DNA of 64,000 nt from Elusimicrobiota bacterium (GTDB lineage Bacteria; Elusimicrobiota; Elusimicrobia; Elusimicrobiales; UBA9959), in NCBI GenBank assembly GCA_026388155.1, contig JAPLKI010000010.1:186001-250000 (forward strand), read 5' to 3'. Of this stretch, positions 7,875 to 15,314 are shown one piece after another. A program made the position numbers and the translations under genes. The notes beneath the pieces were generated by a model. That model saw only the letters and a list, made by a program, of their open reading frames with translations. It was not told the origin of the DNA and searched no databases. Positions within the stretch are counted from its first letter, which is position 1. The number at the start of each line of letters is the position of its first letter.

Positions 7875-9713
7875 ATGAAAGGATGGACCGGAAATATACT
7901 CAGGGTAAACCTGACAAACAAAACTTATAAAAAAGAATCTTTTACCGAAGAATTCGCCACAACCTGGATCGGCGGACGCGGCTTTGCCGTGAAGATCTTA
8001 TACGACGAACTAAAACCCGGCATTGATCCGCTCGGCCCGGAGAATAAATTGATAGTCGCCCTCGGGCCTATCTCCGGAATACCGGCTCCTAACACCGGTA
8101 AAGCCGTGGTGGCCGCGAAGTCGCCGCTTACGGGTTTTTACGGCGACGGGAATCTGGGGACCAAAGTCTCGGAGCAGCTCCGTAAAGCCGGATACGATGC
8201 CATGATAGTGGAAGGCAAAGCCGACAAGCCGACGATGCTTTATATTGAGGATGATAAAGTGGAATTTTTGAGCGCCGAAGAAGTGTGGGGAAAGGGGACC
8301 TACGCGACCAACGACTGGGTCTACGGGAAATATGGAAAGGGAGTGGGCGTTTTAAACATCGGCCAAGGCGGAGAGAATATGGTACGCTACGCCGTGATCC
8401 GCAGCCTTGAAGGACGCGCCGGCGGACGGCCGGGCATAGGCGCGGTTATGGGCTCGAAGCTTCTTAAGGCCATAGTAGTTAAAGGCACCAAACCCATCCC
8501 ACAGGCTAACCCGGAAGCCATGAAGGCGCTGGGCATCGGGGACCTGAAGAAAGTTTATGAGATGGATAAAAAGTCAGGCTGGACCAAACAGAGCACGAAT
8601 GCCGTGCTTGCCTGGTGCAACGAAGTGGCGGGGCTGCCGGTGCAGAATTTCCGCAAGACCAGCCATAGCGAAGCCTGGAAAATAGACGGCGAGCGGCTTA
8701 ACGATGCCAGGGTGGCCACTTACGGCTGCCCCAACTGCACGATGAAGTGCGGCATAACCATCCACGACAAAGAGGGGAGAGAGTCCGAACTTGATTATGA
8801 AAATGTCGGTTTGCTGGGCAGTAATCTCAATATCTTTGAACTGAACCAGGTCGGCTCGCTGAATTACTTGTGCGACGAATACGGCCTGGATACGATGTCG
8901 GCCGGCTGCACCCTCAGTTTCTACGCCGACGCTATTGAACAAGGCGCTACTACCGGCGACTTCAAGTTCGGCGACGCGGAGAGGGCCAAAGAACTGCTGC
9001 GGCTGGCCGCTCACCGCGAGGGGAAAGTGGGAAACCTGCTTGCCGAGGGCTCGCTGCGGATGGCGCGGGAATTCGGGCATAACTCCGAGGCTTACGCCAT
9101 GCAGGTGAAGGGGCTTGAAGTTGCTGCTTACAACTGCAAGTTCATCCCCGGGCAGGCTTTGTCGTTCGGCGTCGCCGCCATAGGCGCCCACCACCGCGAG
9201 GCGTGGATCATCTCATTTGAGCTTAAAAATACCACGCGGGAATCCTTCGGCCCGGAGAAGGCCGCCAAGGTGATAGAGCTTCAGCGCATCCGGGGAGGGA
9301 TGTTCGAGACCCTTGTCGCATGCAGATTCCCCTGGATAGAGGAAGGCTGGTCGCTTGATAATTATCCCAAGTATTTCAACACGGTCACCGGCTTGAACTG
9401 GACGCTGGACGATATGTGGACTGTGGCCGACCGGATATATGCCATGATAAAGCTTCATTACATCCGCGAGTTCCCTGAGGCGACGCGCAAGGGCGACTAT
9501 CCCCCGGCCGTCTGGTTCGATAAATCCAATGTGGACACCGAAGGACCCATCGCCGGCAAGTGCCTGGATGTCGACAAATACGACCAGCTCCTCCAGCATT
9601 ATTACGACCAGCGCGGCTACGACCAGCGGGGTATACCCCCGAAGAGCCTGCTGGCGAAGCTTGGCCTGTCCAAAGAGGCGGCAGCCGCGGAAAAGTACGC
9701 GAAATTAAGCTAG
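7875..9713 (+). CDS. aor: Tungsten-dependent aldehyde:ferredoxin oxidoreductase
   Basis: 612 residues. Oxidises aldehydes to acids with ferredoxin, or the reverse, using a bis-pterin tungsten cofactor and one 4Fe-4S cluster. Domain 1 begins MKGWTGNILRVNLTNKTY and has WIGGRGFAVKILYDEL and TGKAVVAAKSPLTG. The cluster ligands appear as CPNCTMKC (CxxCxxxC) plus a later Cys in TLVACRFPW. The start at 7875 is chosen because GGAGG lies five bases upstream; ATG 7863 precedes that site. It is the likely client of the surrounding tungsten and pterin genes. Physiological aldehyde unknown; relatives such as BamB, FOR or GOR cannot be fully excluded. Confidence 0.9.
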   Translation: MKGWTGNILRVNLTNKTYKKESFTEEFATTWIGGRGFAVKILYDELKPGIDPLGPENKLIVALGPISGIPAPNTGKAVVAAKSPLTGFYGDGNLGTKVSEQLRKAGYDAMIVEGKADKPTMLYIEDDKVEFLSAEEVWGKGTYATNDWVYGKYGKGVGVLNIGQGGENMVRYAVIRSLEGRAGGRPGIGAVMGSKLLKAIVVKGTKPIPQANPEAMKALGIGDLKKVYEMDKKSGWTKQSTNAVLAWCNEVAGLPVQNFRKTSHSEAWKIDGERLNDARVATYGCPNCTMKCGITIHDKEGRESELDYENVGLLGSNLNIFELNQVGSLNYLCDEYGLDTMSAGCTLSFYADAIEQGATTGDFKFGDAERAKELLRLAAHREGKVGNLLAEGSLRMAREFGHNSEAYAMQVKGLEVAAYNCKFIPGQALSFGVAAIGAHHREAWIISFELKNTTRESFGPEKAAKVIELQRIRGGMFETLVACRFPWIEEGWSLDNYPKYFNTVTGLNWTLDDMWTVADRIYAMIKLHYIREFPEATRKGDYPPAVWFDKSNVDTEGPIAGKCLDVDKYDQLLQHYYDQRGYDQRGIPPKSLLAKLGLSKEAAAAEKYAKLS

Positions 9714-9793
9714 AAGGGCAGGCTGAGGGCTGAAGGAAAATTGAAAACTATTTGACATACTGTTTCTCTTTTTTACCTTCAGTCTGATAGTTC
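9712..9793 (+). repeat. Degenerate heptad-arm repeat after aor
   Basis: The left side holds GGGCAGGCTGAGGGCTGAAGG and the right side ACCTTCAGTCTGATAGTT, which pair imperfectly. It is weaker than the other copies. Confidence 0.35.
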
Positions 9794-9806
9794 CGATAAA
9801 GATGTT

Positions 9807-10034
9807 ATGAGGATAATTGTCAAATTGATCGGCCCGCTCATTTATGAGTGCGGATTCAGCGAGAAGGAGCTGTCGCTCCCCGGTCCGATGACGGCGGGTG
9901 AGCTGCCGGCTTATGTTAATGTGGACAAGAAGCGGCCTACCATTATTACGCGCAACGGCAAAGCTGTGGCGCCGGGCGACGCGTTTGAAGACGGAGATCG
10001 CGTGGTTATCTCGCACATCTACTCGGGAGGGTAG
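9807..10034 (+). CDS. MoaD/ThiS-like sulfur carrier protein
   Basis: 75 residues with a beta-grasp pattern and a C-terminal SGG. The free Gly-Gly tail is the feature of MoaD/ThiS proteins that is adenylylated and then converted to a thiocarboxylate. GDRVVISHIYSGG is a typical ending. Coming right after aor in the pterin island it is probably the MoaD that supplies the dithiolene sulfur. No moaE is visible in the window, so the large synthase subunit must lie elsewhere, or this protein serves the tungstoenzyme or thiamine instead. The short ThiF at 12.96-13.58 kb is a possible activating partner. Confidence 0.75.
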   Translation: MRIIVKLIGPLIYECGFSEKELSLPGPMTAGELPAYVNVDKKRPTIITRNGKAVAPGDAFEDGDRVVISHIYSGG

Positions 10035-10136
10035 GGTGTGAAAAATGCCGGCGGGCTGCAGATTTGGTTAGGGAGACACGGTTTAAGGTGAGCGCGCTGC
10101 TAAAACTGAATAAATCTTTAGACTGAATTTTTCAGG

Positions 10137-10550
10137 TTAAAAACCGTCCTCAACCTCCAAAACCGCCCCCGTAGCGATCCCCTCCAAAGCCTCTTTTAAA
10201 CCCGCGGCAAAATCTTTGCGGAAATCGGCGTATAATTTATACTTTAAAGGCGGTGGCATTTCGCAGTCTTCCATTAAAACGGGAATAATTATCGCGTGTT
10301 TTTCAGCTAATTCGTGTGTCAGCGCCGTCAATTCTTTTCCGCACCAGGCGGCTGAAATAGATGTTTTAGATATAACGATCAATAAAGCATCCATAGCCGT
10401 TATCCCCACTTGTGACCTGGCGAGAAGAGAATCTCCGGCCTGTAATTCCCATTTCGCCATCCAAATATAGTTATTGCGTTTGATCAGTTCGGAAGCAAGG
10501 TGATTGGCGAAATCAGCATCTTCTTTGGAATAGCTAACAAAAACCGACAT
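10137..10550 (-). CDS. Small TIR-domain protein (putative NAD-active effector)
   Basis: 137 residues, essentially one TIR domain. It opens MSVFVSYSKEDADFANHLASEL (beta-A with the SYSKED box), then the W-rich helix, DALLIVISKTSISAAWCGKEL and HAIIIPVLMEDCEMP. The Glu in WCGKEL is at the position of the catalytic Glu of NAD-cleaving TIRs, so activity is plausible. Stand-alone TIR proteins often work in anti-phage or abortive-infection systems, but no sensor partner is seen beside it. It faces away from a paralog at 11.0 kb across a decayed transposase. Function inferred. Confidence 0.8.
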   Translation of the reverse strand: MSVFVSYSKEDADFANHLASELIKRNNYIWMAKWELQAGDSLLARSQVGITAMDALLIVISKTSISAAWCGKELTALTHELAEKHAIIIPVLMEDCEMPPPLKYKLYADFRKDFAAGLKEALEGIATGAVLEVEDGF

Positions 10551-10571
10551 AATTTTCCTTCACTGTTTGTT

Positions 10572-10860
10572 CTATACCCAAAACACTTGAGAGCCCTTCA
10601 CAGACCACCACAGCCGTTACATGAAAATATTATCGTAAAACGGGCCGCGGCTGTCAATGCTGATTCTAACATTTTCGGCAGCAAGCCTGCTTGTGAAACT
10701 TTAGCTCTTAATCTGGCTTCCCTGGCCGCGATTGACGATTTCCGGCTTCCCATATACCGTGCCATGCTTCTCACCCGGTGCTTCCACCCAGAAATCGCTT
10801 TGCCGCGTATTTGGCCGTTTATAAGCCACCCCGCCACCTGCCAAAAGCTTGCGCTTCGCA
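10572..10860 (-). pseudogene. Decayed IS3-family transposase (orfB) remnant
   Basis: On the minus strand one frame reads YGKPEIVNRGQGSQ, a stop, SFTSRLAAENVRISIDSRG, then PFYDNIFM, a stop, and RLWWSVK. This tracks the conserved IS3 OrfB end (YGKPEI-NTDQGSQFTS ... ISMDGRG ... DNIFVERLWRSVK). The catalytic Asp of DQGSQ is preceded by RG in place of TD, and the catalytic Glu codon before RLW has become a stop. An upstream piece in another frame (VAGWLIN ... MARYMG) fits the preceding block, implying a frameshift. It lies between the two TIR genes and marks the spot as a mobile insertion site. Confidence 0.7.
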
Positions 10861-10871
10861 CCCTGAAAAAA

Positions 10872-10902
10872 TTGATAAAAATACCGCCGCTTTTTGTATT
10901 AT
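10872..10902 (+). promoter_or_regulatory. Possible promoter for the second TIR gene
   Basis: TTGATA (10872-10877) and TATTAT (10897-10902), separated by 19 bases, about 95 bases before the TIR start. The spacing is long, so this is tentative. Confidence 0.35.
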
Positions 10903-10934
10903 AGTGGTAAGGCGGAAATAGGGAGATACTTGTT

Positions 10935-11024
10935 TTGTGTGACAATAACAGGCTCCTGATTGACGAACTTATTGAAAAAGAAGTGGTGAAGGAGAACCAT
11001 GTCGATTTATATCAGCTATCCTAA
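10935..11024 (+). CDS. Possible 29-residue leader ORF overlapping the second TIR gene
   Basis: A TTG start nine bases after GGGAG opens a frame that reads CDNNRLLIDELIEKEVV and ends 26 bases inside the TIR gene. The strong Shine-Dalgarno site and the overlap suggest a coupled leader peptide, or the worn remains of an upstream partner. It is short, and coding is unproven. Confidence 0.3.
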   Translation: MCDNNRLLIDELIEKEVVKENHVDLYQLS

Positions 11025-11430
11025 AGAAAATGCTGATTTTGCCAATCACCTAGCTTCTGAATTGGTCCGGCGTAACCACTGTGTCTGGGTGGAAAAATGG
11101 GAATTACAAGCCGGAGATTCTCTTATTGAGAAGGTACAAGGAACTATAACGGATTCGGACGCTTTGTTGGTCGTTATATCTAAAGCATCTGTTGCTGCTG
11201 CCTGGTGTAGAAGATCATTGGCGGCAACACTGACGCGGGAGGTAGCTGCAAAACATGCAATAATTGTTCCCGTTTTAATGGAAGACTGTGAAATACCGTT
11301 ATTTGTAACAAATTACCTGCGTGCCGATTTCCGCAAAGGTTTTGACGCGGGTTTTAAAAATATTTTTGAGGGGATTGCCGCGGGTGCGAGGCGTGATATC
11401 GGTGAGGATGAGCCCGGGGACGATTCTTGA
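10999..11430 (+). CDS. Small TIR-domain protein lacking the predicted catalytic Glu
   Basis: 143 residues, a clear paralog of the TIR at 10137-10550: MSIYISYPKENADFANHLASEL, WELQAGDSL, DALLVVISKASVAAAWC and HAIIVPVLMEDCEIP. Where the sister has WCGKEL this one has WCRRSL, so the Glu expected to cleave NAD is Ser. It may be a regulator, decoy or scaffold, or simply decaying. AAGGAGAACC sits just before the ATG. The C-terminal acidic tail (GEDEPGDD) is not shared. The two TIR genes point away from each other around an IS3 remnant. Confidence 0.8.
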   Translation: MSIYISYPKENADFANHLASELVRRNHCVWVEKWELQAGDSLIEKVQGTITDSDALLVVISKASVAAAWCRRSLAATLTREVAAKHAIIVPVLMEDCEIPLFVTNYLRADFRKGFDAGFKNIFEGIAAGARRDIGEDEPGDDS

Positions 11431-11635
11431 GCGCGCTAATCTGAATCTTGGCCGTCCGATGGCCATAGGCCCGTATAGTGGACGACCCTTTCCCAACACC
11501 TTAAGGGACACCCCCCCAAGCTTGGCGGGGGTTTCCCCTCCTACACAGGCCACGCCCTTTTGGTTCCAATATATATCCAAAAGAGCGGGGCAGGTATTGC
11601 AATATTTCTGTTCCCTGTGTTTCTTAATGAAAACT
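11431..11635 (+). repeat. Hairpin-rich gap with a diverged copy of the GGCC-ATA-GGCC unit
   Basis: No gene is visible. Bases 11448-11487 hold TTGGCCGTCCGATGGCCATAGGCC and then GGACGACC, forming an outer stem GGCCGTCC/GGACGACC around a GGCC-ATA-GGCC hairpin. Further right are a CCAAGCTTGG palindrome in a C-rich/G-rich stem, and CCTACACAGG. The core word is shared with copies at 12.31 and 12.50 kb. Confidence 0.55.
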
Positions 11636-11652
11636 ATCTTGAATTGCAAGAT
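11636..11652 (-). terminator. Likely terminator of udk
   Basis: Just past the udk stop, reading on the minus strand: ATCTTG-CAATT-CAAGAT followed by AGTTTTC. Six-base stem with a modest T run. Confidence 0.45.
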
Positions 11653-11657
11653 TCATG

Positions 11658-12299
11658 CTATCGGAAATGGTCTCTCAGCATTCTGACCAGGCCTTCGGTG
11701 GCTTTTTCCGGGATCTCTTCGCCTTCCCAGTTTATTGAGAAGTGGGCGTTTCTCTGGGTGGGTTTTACATAGGTCTCATACATCGGCATCACCGTGGTCA
11801 GGATCTGGTGCTTGGTATCTTCAATGGTGCGGCCCCTTTCTACGATATCTCTCTGCACCCTGCGCAAAACGCCCGTCACCATCCCTGTGGAAATGAATAT
11901 TTTGTAGTCGCAAAGAGCCAGGAATTTTGGGAAATAAAGAGTGTAAAGCCCCTCAAGTATGATCAGCTTTGTCGGGCGGCAGATGACGGGTTCTTTTTCC
12001 CGCGTGTGCAGCTTGAAATCATATACGGGCTGGCTGATAGATTTGCCCGCGCAGAGCATTTTTATGTGTTTTAAGGCGAGCGCGGAATCTATCGCGTTCG
12101 GGTGGTCGAAGTTGTAAGCCTTCCTCTCCTCAAATTTCAGATGGTCGAGCGGCCTGTAATAGTTGTCCAGTGATAAGATCTGGCCGGCAATCCCTATTTT
12201 TTCGCATTCTTCTATAAGTTTCTTGGCCAGAGTAGTCTTGCCCGATCCCGATCCTCCGGCGATGCCGACCAAAAACCTGGTTTTTGTTTTTGTGTCCAT
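11658..12299 (-). CDS. udk: Uridine kinase family protein
   Basis: 213 residues. Phosphorylates uridine (and cytidine) with a nucleoside triphosphate. P-loop GIAGGSGSGKTTLAKKL at the N-terminus, LSLDNYYRPLD and NFDHPNAID (the Udk substrate-loop pattern), then LIILEGLYTLYF (Walker B-like). About 210 residues is the usual Udk size. Start at 12299: ATAAGG lies just upstream; the longer GTG frame reads through a repeat and is rejected. Together with ppnP behind it, it suggests nucleoside salvage. Phosphoribulokinase-like relatives are an alternative. Confidence 0.82.
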   Translation of the reverse strand: MDTKTKTRFLVGIAGGSGSGKTTLAKKLIEECEKIGIAGQILSLDNYYRPLDHLKFEERKAYNFDHPNAIDSALALKHIKMLCAGKSISQPVYDFKLHTREKEPVICRPTKLIILEGLYTLYFPKFLALCDYKIFISTGMVTGVLRRVQRDIVERGRTIEDTKHQILTTVMPMYETYVKPTQRNAHFSINWEGEEIPEKATEGLVRMLRDHFR

Positions 12300-12312
12300 A
12301 ATAACCTTATCC

Positions 12313-12380
12313 GAATTCTTCAGTTGGCCGTCTGGTGGCCATAGGCCCTGATACGGCACCTACACAAGTATTGAAGAATC
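12313..12380 (+). repeat. Structured repeat, copy B (GGCC-ATA-GGCC unit)
   Basis: Outer stem ATTCTTCA/TGAAGAAT, inner stem GCCGT/ACGGC around GGCC-ATA-GGCC, then an ACCT-ACAC-AAGT hairpin. Nearly identical inside to copy C at 12496-12564, but the outer stem differs on both sides and still pairs. The drawn fold is a three-way junction. Confidence 0.65.
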
Positions 12381-12490
12381 CCCGTTCCCAGCGCTCGCGG
12401 ATCGCTGCGCGACGGATACACCCTTGAGAATTTCCGCGCATAGCGCTGGAAATTCTAAACCCGCTACTGCGGGGAATCCTGCATTTTTTT
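12376..12490 (+). repeat. Nested hairpins between copies B and C
   Basis: GAATCCCCG (12376-12384) pairs with CGGGGAATC (12470-12478), enclosing a perfect GAATTTCC/GGAAATTC hairpin (12428-12455) whose loop contains GCATAGC. The outer stem is followed by TGCATTTTTTT, as in a terminator read rightward, although no rightward gene feeds it. Confidence 0.5.
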
Positions 12491-12495
12491 ATCAT

Positions 12496-12564
12496 CCGAT
12501 TTCCCAATGGCCGTCTGTTGGCCATAGGCCTTGAAACGGCACCTATGCAGGTATTGAAAATCGG
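12496..12564 (+). repeat. Structured repeat, copy C (GGCC-ATA-GGCC unit)
   Basis: The core matches copy B (TGGCCGTCTGTTGGCCATAGG, then TTGAAACGGCACCTATGCAGG). The outer stem here is CCGATTT/AAATCGG in place of ATTCTTCA/TGAAGAAT. The last hairpin is ACCT-ATGC-AGGT. Confidence 0.65.
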
Positions 12565-12587
12565 GTTTAATTGCCGGATTCGGGTTA

Positions 12588-12869
12588 TCACACATACAAA
12601 CACAGATACGCGGATTCTTCGGTAACTTTCAGCTGGAACTTTTTGTCGGGCGCAACAGTGAAGGTTTCGCCTTTCAGGTAATCCTTCCAGGCGGTTTCAC
12701 CCGGGAGTTTCACCGTCAGCTTGCCGCTGACAACCGTCATGATTTCGTTCTTGGCGGTGCCGAACTCATACTCTCCTATGGCCATTACGCCTATCGTCGC
12801 CGGGCCGGTGAAAGTCGTAAAGGCGATGGATTTAACCTTGCCGTCGAAATATTCGTTGACTTTAAACAT
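12588..12869 (-). CDS. ppnP: Pyrimidine/purine nucleoside phosphorylase
   Basis: 93 residues, the exact size of the cupin-like PpnP (DUF1255) family. Phosphorolyses several nucleosides to base plus ribose-1-phosphate. [42 protein letters not shown] and the closing ESAYLCLYV are close to the family pattern. AAGGAG lies eight bases before the ATG. It lies in line with udk, about 290 bases upstream of it, across the repeat cluster, so co-transcription is uncertain. Confidence 0.9.
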   Translation of the reverse strand: MFKVNEYFDGKVKSIAFTTFTGPATIGVMAIGEYEFGTAKNEIMTVVSGKLTVKLPGETAWKDYLKGETFTVAPDKKFQLKVTEESAYLCLYV

Positions 12870-12883
12870 GTAAACTCCTTGCT

Positions 12884-12965
12884 AGTGTAGAGTAGATAGT
12901 GGATAGTGTAGAGAAGAATTAAAAACTCCGTAAAATCTCTACACTCTACACTCGTTACTATCTAC
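12884..12965 (-). repeat. Heptad-arm hairpin repeat between ppnP and thiF
   Basis: The left arm has AGTGTAGAGTAGATAGT and the right arm CTCTACACTCTACACT and ACTATCTACT, which pair around ACTCC. The right arm encodes the last two residues and stop of thiF. Confidence 0.6.
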
Positions 12966-13581
12966 TTCCCTTCAATTTTACTAATAGTTCAACCGCTAAA
13001 TTGGCCTGCATATTGGCGACTATCGCCACGCGCGGCGCCATGGGGCTTATTCCCGCCAGGCACTGGGACTCGCCGTCGCCGCAGACATAGAGGCTGCCCA
13101 TCTTACGGGTGCGGAGTCTGGCGTTTTTGCCGTAACCCGCAAGGCCCGAAGCCGCTATTACGGGCTTTTTGGGGTAAAGCGACAGCCATGTATTTATCAG
13201 CATGCCCTTTTGTCCGGCCTTGTCAAAAGCTTCTATCAAAATGTCCGCCCCGCCGAAGATACTGCCGGTGTTGGCGCGGGTCACCTTCACGTCGTGGATG
13301 ATATATGACGCAAACGGGTTTATTTTTTTAAGGCTCGCGCGCAGGGCTTCAACCTTGCGCAGGCCGATCTGTTCGACGAAATACTGCTGCCTGTTAAGGT
13401 TAGAGGTTTCTATTTTGTCGAAATCGGCTATGATGAGCTTTCCTACTCCCGCCCGGGCCAGGGAAACCGCAACATTGGAGCCCAGTCCGCCGGCTCCCGC
13501 GATGCCAACCGTGCTGCGCTGAAGGGCCGTGAGAACTTGCGGATCGTGTCTGGAGAACAGGTCTTTAAAAAGGTCTGCCAT
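12958..13581 (-). CDS. thiF: Short ThiF-type sulfur-carrier adenylyltransferase
   Basis: 207 residues, matching the short ThiF family 2 rather than MoeB with a rhodanese tail. Adenylylates the C-terminal Gly of a ThiS/MoaD-like carrier. GIAGAGGLGSNVAVSLARAGVG is the nucleotide-binding loop, followed by DFDKIETSNLNRQQYF, the E1-family Asp/Arg motif. The paired zinc Cys of larger E1s are largely absent (only two Cys near the C-terminus, VCGDGESQC). No thiamine genes are near. The candidate carrier in the window is the 75-residue protein at 9.8 kb, but the two are not in one operon. Confidence 0.8.
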   Translation of the reverse strand: MADLFKDLFSRHDPQVLTALQRSTVGIAGAGGLGSNVAVSLARAGVGKLIIADFDKIETSNLNRQQYFVEQIGLRKVEALRASLKKINPFASYIIHDVKVTRANTGSIFGGADILIEAFDKAGQKGMLINTWLSLYPKKPVIAASGLAGYGKNARLRTRKMGSLYVCGDGESQCLAGISPMAPRVAIVANMQANLAVELLVKLKGSR

Positions 13582-13650
13582 TCGTGCACCATCTCTGTAA
13601 TCGGTCTGCCATCACTGTAATCGAGGGGCTGCTGGTTTCAGCAGACCCCG

Positions 13651-15156
13651 CTAAAACCCGTATATTTTTGAATATTTGTTCCTGATGTAATCAAGGAAAG
13701 GTTCAACGCGCAACTTGTCGTTTAAAGCGTTTTTTACCAGTTCCTCAGGCAGGTACTTCCGGCCGTGCGCGTGAATGTTCTTTCTAAGCCAGCCGAGCAC
13801 GGGTTTGAAATCGCCCTTTTCGATCAGATCGCCGGCGCCGGGTATATCCGCCGAGATCTTATTGAAAAGCTGTGCGGAGAGCAGATTGCCGATGGCGTAA
13901 GTCGGGAAGTATCCCATCATGCCGTACGCCCAGTGGATGTCCTGCAGCACGCCGTGCGCGTCGTTTTCGGGAGTAAGGCCGAAATACTCGCGCATTTTTT
14001 CGTTCCACAGTTCCGGCGCGTCTTTTACCTTCAGCTTTTTTTCAAGCAGCAGCGTTTCCACCTCAAAGCGCAGCATTATATGCAGGTTATAGGTCACCTC
14101 ATCGGCTTCAATGCGCACAAGCGAGGGTTCGGCCATGTTTACGGCCTTGTAAAGTTCTTCCGGGGAAGCCTTGGCAAAATTCCCGGGGAAATATTCGGCT
14201 AAAACGGGCAACAGCCAGCGGCAGAAAGGCTCACTGCGGCCTATTATATTTTCCCAGAATCGCGACTGCGATTCATGCACGCCCAAAGACGCGCCGCCTG
14301 AAAGCGGGGTAAATTCGAACTCGCGCGTTATGCCCTGGCCGTAAAGCGCGTGGCCGCATTCATGAATAGAACCGTAAAGAACCGCGCCAAGATAATCGCG
14401 CTGGGTGTGGGTGGTGATGCGCACATCGTCAATTGAGAAATCGGTGGTGAAGGGGTGGGCGGAACGGTCCTGCCTGCCGCGCTTGAAATCGTAGCCGAGG
14501 GCGGCCGTCACCTCGTTTACCAGTTCAAGCTGAGTGTCTTCGTCAAAGCCGCCTTTGAGCATTGCGTTCGACACCCGGCCTTTCCGTGAGCTGATTTCCT
14601 TTATAACAGGTTTAAGCCCCGCGGCAAGTTTGGAAAACAGCGGTACCAGGGCCGACTTTTTTAAGCCAGGCTCGTAGAGGTCAAGCAAGGCGTCGTAGGG
14701 AGACTCTTCAAAACCCAGCAGCTCGGCTTTTCTTATATTCAGGTCGAGTATTTTCTCAAGGTTGGGGGAAAAAAATGAAAAATCGGATTCTTTCTTCGCC
14801 TTGGTCCAGGCTTCTATTCCAAGCGAGGACTCCCTGGACATCTCGGCCACAAATTCCGGCGGCAATTTTACGGCTTTGTCGTAATCGCGCTTTATGGCGC
14901 GCAGATAGCCGGCTTCAAATGAATCATTGCCCTTGCTTTGGGCCCAGTCGAAGGTTTGGCTAATCAGGCGGCCTGTGTCTGGGGAGGTGAACTTGCGGTG
15001 GGTAATTTCTTCAAGGGCGCTTATGGCCCGGGCTCTGGCTCCCGCGCCGCCGGGCGGCATATAAACCTGCTGGTCCCACTGGATGACGGCGTTGGCTGAG
15101 CTTATGGCCGCCACTTCTTCGTATATCCGGCGCAGTTCCTTGAATTTGTTTTCCAT
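13651..15156 (-). CDS. M32 carboxypeptidase (Taq type)
   Basis: 501 residues, normal M32 length. A zinc metallocarboxypeptidase releasing C-terminal residues. The zinc motif HECGHALYGQG (HExxH) is in the middle, followed 25-30 residues on by HESQSRFWEN, which gives the third ligand Glu. Other family signatures: IQWDQQVYMPPGG near the N-terminus and HWAYGMMGYFPTYAIGNLL near the C-terminus. No signal peptide, so cytoplasmic. Probably involved in peptide use. A short CTGTAATCG-type repeat lies downstream. Confidence 0.93.
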   Translation of the reverse strand: MENKFKELRRIYEEVAAISSANAVIQWDQQVYMPPGGAGARARAISALEEITHRKFTSPDTGRLISQTFDWAQSKGNDSFEAGYLRAIKRDYDKAVKLPPEFVAEMSRESSLGIEAWTKAKKESDFSFFSPNLEKILDLNIRKAELLGFEESPYDALLDLYEPGLKKSALVPLFSKLAAGLKPVIKEISSRKGRVSNAMLKGGFDEDTQLELVNEVTAALGYDFKRGRQDRSAHPFTTDFSIDDVRITTHTQRDYLGAVLYGSIHECGHALYGQGITREFEFTPLSGGASLGVHESQSRFWENIIGRSEPFCRWLLPVLAEYFPGNFAKASPEELYKAVNMAEPSLVRIEADEVTYNLHIMLRFEVETLLLEKKLKVKDAPELWNEKMREYFGLTPENDAHGVLQDIHWAYGMMGYFPTYAIGNLLSAQLFNKISADIPGAGDLIEKGDFKPVLGWLRKNIHAHGRKYLPEELVKNALNDKLRVEPFLDYIRNKYSKIYGF

Positions 15157-15312
15157 GATACAGTGATGGGAGAACGATTAGGAGGAAGAGATCGCAGCGA
15201 TAGGGAGAGATTGCTTACGGCAGATAACAATTATCACGATAATAATCGCTGTTACAGGGATGATTCTTCAACTGCAATCACTGCAATCTCTCTTTAATCG
15301 CTGTAATCCGGG
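15157..15312 (-). repeat. Heptad-like inverted repeat upstream of the M32 gene
   Basis: The left side holds GATCGCAGCGATAGGGAGAG and the right side CACTGCAATCTCTC and TTAATCGCTGTAATCC. The two sides are imperfectly complementary, with an AATTATCACGATAATAAT palindromic centre. The words share the family GATTACAGCGAT with the copy at 28.9 kb. Confidence 0.5.
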
Positions 15313-15314
15313 CC

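Noticed and set aside
10598-10945. Minus-strand 115-codon frame between the TIR genes
   Set aside because: It mixes frames across the decayed IS3 transposase; the conserved block is in another frame with stops.
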